NCBI GenBank assembly: GCA_024638905.1
Contig: JAHEJH010000247.1
Location: 1-14,064 of the forward strand
Length of the DNA: 14,064 nucleotides
DNA from: Luminiphilus sp.
Lineage (GTDB): Bacteria > Pseudomonadota > Gammaproteobacteria > Pseudomonadales > Halieaceae
Direction: 5' to 3'
Part shown: piece after piece, positions 1 to 6,198 of the stretch
How positions within the stretch are numbered: the first letter of the stretch is position 1
How the letters are laid out: every line of letters starts with the position of its first letter
The notes under the pieces: model-generated
Seen by the model: only the letters and a program-made list of their open reading frames with translations
What the model was told of the DNA's origin: nothing
Databases searched by the model: none
Made by a program: the position numbers and the translations under genes

Positions 1-61
1 GGGTTGTATCAGGCTGTGCACGATTCTTTTGGTGTCGGGTACTAAAACCAAAGGAGCGTTT

Positions 62-1144
62 ATGATGCGCCTCGATCTCACAATGCTCGTTATCGTTTTT
101 TCAGCGATTACCTTTGCGGGGTCATCTTCTGCCGATAGTGCCGCTTCTGACCGTTTTGCAACCCTTGCACTGGCCTGCGTGCATCAGGAATACCCCAACC
201 ATATTTCACACAGCATGCAAAACGATGCCGATGTGGCGCCTCCGCGGGAATTAACCCCGGCTTTTTATGGCTGCCTCGATTGGCACAGTTCGGTGCATGG
301 GCATTGGCTATTAGCGAGATTGGCAAGGCAGTACCCGCAGAGCGAATATGCGCAGCCTGCGCGAGAGGCGCTCGCGCAGAGCCTGACGCGAGAGAACCTG
401 TTGGCAGAGACGGCCTATGTGTCGGCAAAGGGGCGGCGATCATTCGAGCGACCCTATGGCATTGCCTGGCTTTTGCAACTGGTGAATGAGCTCGAAGAAT
501 GGGATGACGATGAGGCCAGACAGTGGCGGGCCAACATCGCGCCATTGGAGTCTGCGATGGTGGAACGCTTGGTTTCCTGGTTGCCCGACCTGACCTATCC
601 GGTGCGCAGCGGCACCCATTCGCAAACTGCTTTTGCGCTGGGATTAGCCCTTGATTGGGCGCGCGCGACCGGCGACGAGGCGGCGGAGGCGCTGATCACA
701 GAGCGCGCACAAACGCTTTATGGCGGGGACACGGCATGCCCACTCCATTATGAACCCTCTGGCGCTGACTTCTTGTCGCCCTGCCTCGCTGAGGCTGACC
801 TGATGCGCCGCGTGTTGTCGCCGAGCGCATTTTCAAGCTGGCTGACGGGATTTTTGGCGATTCCCGAAGCGGGCGATTGGCTGCCAGCCGCGATGGTCAG
901 TGATCGCTCGGACCCCCACCTTGTGCACTTAGATGGGCTGAACCTGAGTCGCGCATGGATGTTGGAAGGTATCGCAAGCGCCTTACCGAACGACGATTCG
1001 CGAGTTGCCGTGATCACGGCGGCCGCTAACGCACATCGGATCGCCGGTCTTGAAGGCGTCAGTCCTGAGCATTATGCGGGTAGTCATTGGTTGGGCAGCT
1101 TTGCGACTTATCTGGTCACCCGGAGGGGTATCGCAGACGGCTGA
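62..1144 (+). CDS. Exported DUF2891 family protein
   Basis: The product is a 360-residue protein that I recognise as DUF2891, a family without an assigned reaction. The N-terminus (about residues 1-25) is a short basic start followed by a hydrophobic stretch ending near AGSSSADS, so it is probably exported to the periplasm. Family-like conserved blocks are DWHSSVHGHW at 73-82, RPYGIAWLLQL at 130-140, YPVRSGTHSQTAFALGLALDW split across 179-199, and a YEPSGADFLSPC block near 230. The spaced His and Trp residues look like a conserved pocket in an all-helical fold, which is inference. I place the start at ATG 62 (or 65) because AAGGAG lies at 51-56; the frame is open back to base 29 without a better site. 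The gene converges on the isomerase-like gene and stands alone on its strand. Confidence 0.85.
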   Translation: MMRLDLTMLVIVFSAITFAGSSSADSAASDRFATLALACVHQEYPNHISHSMQNDADVAPPRELTPAFYGCLDWHSSVHGHWLLARLARQYPQSEYAQPAREALAQSLTRENLLAETAYVSAKGRRSFERPYGIAWLLQLVNELEEWDDDEARQWRANIAPLESAMVERLVSWLPDLTYPVRSGTHSQTAFALGLALDWARATGDEAAEALITERAQTLYGGDTACPLHYEPSGADFLSPCLAEADLMRRVLSPSAFSSWLTGFLAIPEAGDWLPAAMVSDRSDPHLVHLDGLNLSRAWMLEGIASALPNDDSRVAVITAAANAHRIAGLEGVSPEHYAGSHWLGSFATYLVTRRGIADG

Positions 1145-1225
1145 GATGCGCAGTCTCAATAGCGCTACTGGGTTGGTTTTTCGCGCCGAGCATGCGCTGG
1201 GTTGATGCAGGGTTTTCGCCGCAAG

Positions 1226-1837
1226 TTAGCTCCCTTCTGATGAAAGTGCAGCCCGTACGAGCGGCAATTGATCGTTGCCAAAGTACTGCGAATCACCCAC
1301 ATACATCGTCGGAGAACCATAAGCTCCGCGAGCGATCGCTTCCTCTGTATTCGACCGCAACTGATCTTTGATGGATTGCTCCGTGGTGCCGCTGACCAAT
1401 GACGCGCTATCGAGATCACATTCTTCTGCGATCGCTCGGATGACATTGGGGTCGTCAATGTTTTCACCCCGGGCAAAGTAGGCATCGAAAGCCGCTTTGG
1501 AGAACCGTTGCAGCGTGGGTTGGTCCTGCTCCAGCACGCAGCATGCACGCATCGCCAACACCGACTTCACCGGGTGATGCGCTGTCGGGAACACGAGCGG
1601 CAAGCCCGCAACCCGCGCCCACTCGTGTAACCAGCGATAGTTATGGACAATCTTGGGGTCCATGGGCTCTGCCCGCGCCTGGTAGACGCTCGGGTTGACT
1701 GCGTTGAAGACACCGCCGACCAGAAAAGGTCGCCACGTGATGTCCGCACCGGTTTCAGCGAGGACGGGCTGAATGTTGTTGAAGGCGAGATACGTCCAGG
1801 GTGACGAGAGGTCGTAGAAGAATTCGACGTGGGCCAC
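1226..1837 (-). CDS. 2-hydroxychromene-2-carboxylate isomerase-like DsbA-fold protein
   Basis: The product is a 203-residue protein of the DsbA/kappa-GST thioredoxin fold, subgroup 2-hydroxychromene-2-carboxylate (HCCA) isomerase. In the family these use glutathione to isomerise an aromatic-ring-cleavage intermediate of naphthalene-type pathways, in the cytoplasm. Seen here: the first strand VEFFYDL followed by SSPWTYLAF at 11-19, where the serine replaces the thioredoxin Cys; a helical insertion; the cis-proline loop GSPTMYV near 174-180; and the closing YFGNDQLPLV motif. Length matches the family (about 200). The start is GTG at 1837, with AGGA eight bases upstream on the minus strand. No other naphthalene-type gene is adjacent, so the true substrate is open; a general glutathione-dependent isomerase is equally possible. 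Confidence 0.85.
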   Translation of the reverse strand: MAHVEFFYDLSSPWTYLAFNNIQPVLAETGADITWRPFLVGGVFNAVNPSVYQARAEPMDPKIVHNYRWLHEWARVAGLPLVFPTAHHPVKSVLAMRACCVLEQDQPTLQRFSKAAFDAYFARGENIDDPNVIRAIAEECDLDSASLVSGTTEQSIKDQLRSNTEEAIARGAYGSPTMYVGDSQYFGNDQLPLVRAALSSEGS

Positions 1838-1986
1838 GACTCGGTTCCTAATGAATCAAACCGCGATGCTGTCCTGTCGACCCCCGACTTGCAAGGGCCG
1901 TGTCGTTCGCTCGGTCCGACCCGGTATTTGCGGGTGAAATGGGGCGGGCAGCAACAGAAAGCGCCTGGAATTGGGCCAGAGGCTGA

Positions 1987-2121
1987 TCAGCCCGCTGATT
2001 CTTCAGCCGACTCAGTGTATTCAGCTACGAGCGGCTTCACTGGCCCTTGATCAACGAGGAGTGCTGAGGCCAGCAACGCGACAGAGGCGAGGGCCCACAA
2101 AATATTTGACTTCAGATTCAC
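1987..2121 (-). CDS. Small putative membrane or exported peptide (44 aa)
   Basis: This short frame opens with GTG at 2121 and stops with TGA at 1987-1989. The peptide begins MNLKSNILWALASVALL (initiator read as Met) and has a basic N-terminus, one hydrophobic segment at about residues 7-23, and a polar, acidic tail ending AEYTESAEESAG. On the minus strand AAGAGG stands five bases before the GTG, a good ribosome binding site. It could be a single-span small membrane protein or a short lipid-free exported peptide; no lipobox cysteine is present. The stop codon lies inside a perfect 12-base palindrome, GGCTGATCAGCC (1981-1992). I do not recognise a family. Support is the coherent topology plus the ribosome binding site; without homologues it could still be chance. 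Confidence 0.55.
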   Translation of the reverse strand: MNLKSNILWALASVALLASALLVDQGPVKPLVAEYTESAEESAG

Positions 2122-2447
2122 CTTGACCTCTTGTCTGGCGTTAATGGCTTCCTTTCACGCGCGCACTCTAAGTCTCTGTGTATCGCGACTCAACGTAAAC
2201 AATACCAATCCTCAACGCGGGGAATCGGGTGTTCCGATGCGTGACTGACGGCTGACCGGTGTACTTGGCCGTTGCATCATTGTTTAGCCTGTTTCACTGG
2301 CACCGACTTGTGGTGATAACCTCATATGAGATGCAGTTAACGCTACTTAAAAAGCATTAATAAAACGTGAGATTCCTACATAAAGTATTTATATAAATAC
2401 ACAACAAACGTTTTATTGAATTTTGTTTATTTGGATTGCAACAGAAT
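2122..2447. other. AT-rich divergent intergenic region
   Basis: About 326 bases lie without a gene between the 44-residue peptide and the zinc-knuckle gene. The half nearest the peptide (2122-2280) has ordinary composition. A weak minus-strand promoter is possible there: a TTGAGT and a TAGAGT spaced 17 bases apart upstream of the peptide. From about 2310 to 2435 the sequence becomes strikingly AT-rich and holds CTCATATGAG (2321-2330), a 16-base palindrome (2385-2400) and a 10-base inverted repeat (2359-2368 with 2408-2417). I see no convincing open frame in it. Confidence 0.7.
2359..2417. promoter_or_regulatory. Nested inverted repeats, candidate operator
   Basis: AATAAAACGT at 2359-2368 is the exact reverse complement of ACGTTTTATT at 2408-2417. 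Between them sits a perfect 16-base palindrome, GTATTTATATAAATAC, at 2385-2400. The palindrome contains TATAAA (2392-2397), which resembles a -10 box, though no good -35 lies at the right distance. The whole arrangement ends about 30 bases before the ATG of the zinc-knuckle gene. Occlusion of a promoter by a dimeric DNA-binding protein is the simplest reading and is inference. Confidence 0.45.
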
Positions 2448-2903
2448 ATGCCTCAGATCTGTGCGCGCCATGGTTGCCGCAAACAAGCGCTCCGCAAGTT
2501 CTGCAGCGTTGCCTGCCGCGTGGCACATCACAATAGCCGCCGTGTGCCAGCCAGTAAGGTGAGAATTACCTGCCAGGGTTGTGGGAAGGTCTTTCAGGGG
2601 CGTCCTGATCAAAAAACCTGCGGGGCCACCTGCCGTTCAAGACTGTTTCGCGCGCAAAAACAGCAGGGGAGCGCCACCCAAGCCACCGTTGGCTCGCATT
2701 CAGTGGAATGGGGCGCATTGACGCCGTTTTCACCAGCGGGGCTGCGGCAAAAAATGCAAATGCAGCAGCTGGAGCCGGGGGTCGAGTATTCGTGGTTGCC
2801 GGCAAACCCTAAAAAGGTGCGGGTGAGGCGACCCAAACCCCACACCGACCAAATGCGTCTGGATTTCGGGCTCACTGAGCCAGATTCAGAGGATCAGAGC
2901 TGA
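2448..2903 (+). CDS. Small protein with two four-cysteine zinc-knuckle modules
   Basis: The product is a 151-residue basic protein that I cannot assign to a named family. Its N-terminal 70 residues carry two cysteine quartets. The first is C5-X4-C10-X8-C19-X3-C23. The second is C42-X2-C45-X12-C58-X3-C62, followed by a basic helix-like RSRLFRAQK. The second quartet resembles treble-clef zinc ribbons of the kind CxxCG-F-KxCxxxCR seen in small bacterial and phage nucleic-acid-binding proteins. The C-terminal half is rich in Gln, Lys, Arg and Pro and looks disordered. The start is ATG 2448, with an in-frame TTG at 2436 as alternative; neither has a good ribosome binding site, only GGA at 2433-2435. 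DNA or RNA binding is inferred from the knuckles and charge. Palindromes just upstream make autoregulation conceivable. Confidence 0.75.
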   Translation: MPQICARHGCRKQALRKFCSVACRVAHHNSRRVPASKVRITCQGCGKVFQGRPDQKTCGATCRSRLFRAQKQQGSATQATVGSHSVEWGALTPFSPAGLRQKMQMQQLEPGVEYSWLPANPKKVRVRRPKPHTDQMRLDFGLTEPDSEDQS

Positions 2904-2997
2904 TTGACTCTGGGCGTGAGCGCGGCGGCCGCATGGCAGCAGCCCTGCTGATAGATCACCTAGCGTGGCAGTCACAATTTGTGCTGATCGAGGTGGG

Positions 2998-3756
2998 CTA
3001 GAGGAACCAGGAGCCGCCATCAACCATGTGGGTCTGCCCCGTGACAAAACGGCTGGCGTCAGACGCCAGATACACGATGGTGCCAGTGAGGTCCTCGGTT
3101 TCGAGATTACGCGGAATCAGTTGGTTAGAGGCAATTACGGCCTTCGCTTTCTCGAACTTTTCGCCAAAGAACTCCTCTGTGCCCTCGGTCATGACCGCAG
3201 AAGGGGCCACAGCGTTTACGCGGATATGGTCTCGCCCCAGTTCACGCGCCATGCCACGTGTCATACCAATGACGGCTGCTTTGGAAGCGACATAATCTAA
3301 GCCATAGGGCAGGCCGAATACCGCAGCGAGCGATGCGATATTGATGATCGAGCCGCCGCCGCTGGCGCGCATATGATCAACGACGGCACGGCTGGTAAGC
3401 CAGGTGCCTTTGATATTGACCTGCATCACCCGATCCCACTGTGCTTCATCAAGGTGCTCGAAGCGCGCGCCTTTGAGCCCTGCATAGAGCGCGGCGTTAT
3501 TGATCAGTACATCGACCCGGCCAAAGGCGTCCATGGCGAGTGATGTCATGGCTTCGCAACTAGCGGCGTCCGATACGTCGACGGTGGTGGAGAGTGCTCG
3601 TCCGCCCGCTGATTCCACAGCTGCGACCGTCTCACCGCAATCGTTGAGGTCGGCGGCCACGATGGCCGCACCTTCTGCGGCCAGTGCCTCGGCGTAGGCC
3701 CTGCCCAAGCCACGCGCAGCGCCCGTGATCACTGCCACTTTGTCGGCTAGTTGCAT
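2998..3756 (-). CDS. Short-chain dehydrogenase/reductase (SDR)
   Basis: The product is a 252-residue classical SDR, a soluble NAD(P)-dependent oxidoreductase acting on an alcohol or ketone. The cofactor loop TGAARGLG is at 11-18. Asp36 at the end of the second strand (AADLND) suggests NAD(H) rather than NADP(H). NNAA is at 86-89 and Asn114 lies in the active-site helix. The catalytic Ser142 is in NIASLAA, and Tyr155 and Lys159 form YVASK. The C-terminus GQTHMVDGGSWF is typical. The start is ATG 3756, with GGGAG seven bases upstream. The start overlaps the end of the preceding amidohydrolase gene by 10 bases, so this is the third gene of an operon. It probably oxidises or reduces an intermediate made by the two hydrolases; the substrate cannot be told from sequence. 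Confidence 0.92.
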   Translation of the reverse strand: MQLADKVAVITGAARGLGRAYAEALAAEGAAIVAADLNDCGETVAAVESAGGRALSTTVDVSDAASCEAMTSLAMDAFGRVDVLINNAALYAGLKGARFEHLDEAQWDRVMQVNIKGTWLTSRAVVDHMRASGGGSIINIASLAAVFGLPYGLDYVASKAAVIGMTRGMARELGRDHIRVNAVAPSAVMTEGTEEFFGEKFEKAKAVIASNQLIPRNLETEDLTGTIVYLASDASRFVTGQTHMVDGGSWFL

Positions 3757-5066
3757 GGTGATGCTCCCAAGAGCTGGTTTAATTCTTCAGGATGCTTGGT
3801 GTGCGGTGACCGGCTGTCGAGTAAACCCGCGTAGATCTCGCCGTCTTTGATCACCGCTGTGATGTTATCGGCATCTTGCAGCACACTGATCTGCTCAAGG
3901 GGATTCCCTTTAACGATCACCATGTCTGCGATTTTTCCTGCCTCCAGCGTGCCCAGGCTGCCGTCTGGCATAAAGGCTTCGCCACCGTGTTTCGTGGCGG
4001 CTTGTAGCGCTTCGCCGGGAGAGAAGCCGAAGTAATCCGTGAAGTACTGCAGCTCTTTGGCATAGGTGCCATGCGGCGTGATATTGAGGCCATAGTCTCC
4101 GCCTACCAGCACTCTGATACCCGCTTCTCGCATGCGCTTAACTGAGGTCTGTGTGGCCTCTAGCTCAGCGGCGTAGCCCTCGTGCTCTGGGCTGCCCGTC
4201 TCAAACCCAAAGCTCTTATAGTGCTCGAGAAAAGTAATCTCCCAAGCGACCGCTGGGCCTACGAATACGCGGTCACGATTCGCCTCAAGTAGTGTCAAGG
4301 CTTCGTCGTCCAGATAGTTCGCATGGCCAATAAAGTTGACGCCAGCCGTTACCGCTTGTTTGACCGCCGCGGCAGATCGCGCGTGGCAGGCGACCCGCAT
4401 GCCACGGTGATGCGCCTCGGCAACGAGCACCTCCAGCTCCTCATCGGTGAAGCCCAGCACACCGGGTTTGATCCCTCCGCCCGAGGAGATTAATTCGCCG
4501 TCGATCATCACTTTGACCACATCCACGCCGTTTTTAGACAGCGTGCGGACGGCTTTGCGGACTTCCCAGGGGCCGTCTGTAATCATGCCCAGCCCATCGA
4601 TTTTCAATTGCGCGTAGTCGGGATGCAGGTCTGCATTACTCCCTGTTGAACCAATGTCGCGCCCGCCGGCCAATAGTCTTGGCCCCAAGACGTCACCACA
4701 CTCAATGCCGCGCTTGAGAAATGCGTCGACCCTGTGCACCGAGCCAAAGCTGATCGCCGAAGTGAACCCAGAGCCCAACATAACCCTCGCATTGCGGATC
4801 GTTTTAATCATGACCTCCTCAACAGGAGATTTGTCGAGCTCCAGCGGACCATTGTCGGTGTAGGAGAGGTGGGCGTGGGACTCCACCATGCCGGGCATGA
4901 CAAAGTGACCGCGGCCATCGATGACTTGTGCGTCACCGTCGACCGCTGGGCTGCCGTCTCGCGGCCCCGCATAGATGATGCGGCCGTCGGCGAACATCAC
5001 AGCGGCATCGCCACAGAAGTGATCAGCGTGGCCGTTAAACAGAGCAATATTATTAAGTACTATCAC
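3747..5066 (-). CDS. Amidohydrolase family protein, imidazolonepropionase-like
   Basis: The product is a 439-residue metal-dependent hydrolase of the amidohydrolase superfamily, closest in style to the imidazolonepropionase and Xaa-Pro-dipeptidase-like group that hydrolyses cyclic amides or N-acyl and dipeptide bonds. Metal ligands visible are His64 and His66 (ESHAHLS), a likely carboxylated Lys185 (VVKVMIDG), His228 (ACHAR), His248 (GHAN) and Asp324 (GGDYG), so the active site looks intact and binuclear. The N-terminal and C-terminal strands (to about 57, and from about 378, AGKIADMVIV) form the usual flanking beta-sandwich. No signal peptide is seen. It starts with GTG 5066, and the GTGA overlaps the stop of the preceding gene by four bases, indicating translational coupling. 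Substrate is unknown. Confidence 0.9.
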   Translation of the reverse strand: MIVLNNIALFNGHADHFCGDAAVMFADGRIIYAGPRDGSPAVDGDAQVIDGRGHFVMPGMVESHAHLSYTDNGPLELDKSPVEEVMIKTIRNARVMLGSGFTSAISFGSVHRVDAFLKRGIECGDVLGPRLLAGGRDIGSTGSNADLHPDYAQLKIDGLGMITDGPWEVRKAVRTLSKNGVDVVKVMIDGELISSGGGIKPGVLGFTDEELEVLVAEAHHRGMRVACHARSAAAVKQAVTAGVNFIGHANYLDDEALTLLEANRDRVFVGPAVAWEITFLEHYKSFGFETGSPEHEGYAAELEATQTSVKRMREAGIRVLVGGDYGLNITPHGTYAKELQYFTDYFGFSPGEALQAATKHGGEAFMPDGSLGTLEAGKIADMVIVKGNPLEQISVLQDADNITAVIKDGEIYAGLLDSRSPHTKHPEELNQLLGASPCN

Positions 5067-6046
5067 GGCAACCTCAGTAATCGTCTCGCGTTTTGGGAGA
5101 GACGAGCGGCGTCTGCGCTCAGTGCCTCCGGCGTATCGAACCCTCCCAGGTTGGTGCCCAACACTAACTTATCAGCATGGGCGTAATGCCGAAGTGCCGT
5201 TGCCGCCACCTCGCCCTTCACATGTGTATCAAACCACAACTTTTTCAGTTCATGTCCAAATCCATTTTGTTTAACGCCTTCTGAAGCCGTGGGATCTACC
5301 TGGGCAAGTTGATCAATTTTTTCCGCGAGGAACGCTGCTGTGCCGCCACCATGCGAGATGCAGATGTCGAGTGCCGGGTGTCGGTCAAGCACACCACCCA
5401 GAAGTAGTTGTGCGACCGCCAGCGTTTCCTCCTGCGCGTAACCCAGACTGAGCGAGAAGTTGTGCAGATTAAGCCGGTCATCTTTCAATCCGCCTGCGCC
5501 GTCGGTAGAGCTCGCATGAATAAACAGTGGGACATCAAGATCAGTGAGTTTTTGATAGAACGGGTCCAACGACTGGCAGGCGAAACCCTGTGGGATGTCC
5601 GTCCCGATCATGGCGCCCTTGAGCCCTAATATGCTGACCGCGCGCTCCAGTTCCTCGCACGCAGCAGAGACTTCTTGCATGGGCAGAGCGGCCAGACCGA
5701 CCAGCCTGTCGGGGGCTACAGCGACGGTGTCCGCCATCAGTTGGTTGTGTCCGAGGCAAAAGTCAGTGGCGGTGGCGGTCTCAATGCCATGAAAGAAAGT
5801 GAGGGGATTGGGGGAGAGCACCTGAATATCGATGCCGAGTCGATCGAGATGCGCAATCCGCAGATCCAGATCCGTAAAGACTGTGCCCTGATAGGAAATC
5901 GGTTTCATCGTGTAGCCACCGATGCGGAAAAACGGTGCGCCCGTCTGGTCAACACCGGCTTCAGGTCCATAGTTACCCGCGGTGTTGTTTAACGCCTCGA
6001 ACACCACGTGGGCGTGAACATCGATGACTTCCGCTGCCACTGTCAT
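5063..6046 (-). CDS. ACMSD-like amidohydrolase (amidohydrolase_2 family)
   Basis: The product is a 327-residue TIM-barrel protein of the amidohydrolase_2 family, which includes 2-amino-3-carboxymuconate-6-semialdehyde decarboxylase (ACMSD) and resorcylate-type decarboxylases. Metal-site features are His11 and His13 (VIDVHAHVV), His177 (LFIHAS) and His232 (ISHGGG). At the place where ACMSD-type enzymes have Asp in GSDxP, this protein has GTNLGG with Asn299. It may therefore be an altered decarboxylase or a hydrolase. ATG 6046 has AGGAG only one base away; the in-frame GTG at 6040 has the same AGGAG seven bases upstream and may be the true start. A further GTG at 6106 has no ribosome binding site. 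It is the first gene of the three-gene operon and lies divergent to the esterase gene. Confidence 0.88.
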   Translation of the reverse strand: MTVAAEVIDVHAHVVFEALNNTAGNYGPEAGVDQTGAPFFRIGGYTMKPISYQGTVFTDLDLRIAHLDRLGIDIQVLSPNPLTFFHGIETATATDFCLGHNQLMADTVAVAPDRLVGLAALPMQEVSAACEELERAVSILGLKGAMIGTDIPQGFACQSLDPFYQKLTDLDVPLFIHASSTDGAGGLKDDRLNLHNFSLSLGYAQEETLAVAQLLLGGVLDRHPALDICISHGGGTAAFLAEKIDQLAQVDPTASEGVKQNGFGHELKKLWFDTHVKGEVAATALRHYAHADKLVLGTNLGGFDTPEALSADAARLSQNARRLLRLP

Positions 6047-6198
6047 TCTCCTGCAAATGCCTCGCCAGGGCGCGTCATGGGAGAGCCACCCCACATCAGT
6101 TTGCACGATGTTGCATTGTCTTACGATGCTGACAGGTCGCTTTACGACGTGATTCGCCGCCAGTACCCTGCTGGCTTACTATGTTTTGCGGGCTCGAG
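6047..6198. other. Divergent promoter region with imperfect inverted repeat
   Basis: This 152-base gap separates the amidohydrolase operon (minus) from the esterase gene (plus) and should hold both promoters. GCATTGT (6113-6119) and ACGATGC (6123-6129) form inverted arms with one mismatch around CTT. ACGATG also occurs at 6105-6110, giving two copies 18 bases apart. No clear -35/-10 pair stands out. Regulation of both directions from one site is possible but unproven. Confidence 0.35.

Noticed and set aside
29..61. Upstream extension of the DUF2891 gene to base 29
   Set aside because: No ribosome binding site there, while AAGGAG at 51-56 serves ATG 62; the signal peptide fits the shorter form.
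1829..2050. 73-codon plus-strand frame in the gap after the isomerase-like gene
   Set aside because: Its composition shows no protein-like pattern and it lies antisense to the better supported 44-residue peptide and the isomerase start.
2904..2997. Bidirectional terminator between the zinc-knuckle and SDR genes
   Set aside because: CAGCA/TGCTG gives only a short stem and there is no T-tract on either strand.
4734..5186. 150-codon plus-strand frame
   Set aside because: It is antisense to the amidohydrolase genes, whose motifs are clear, and has no recognisable domain.
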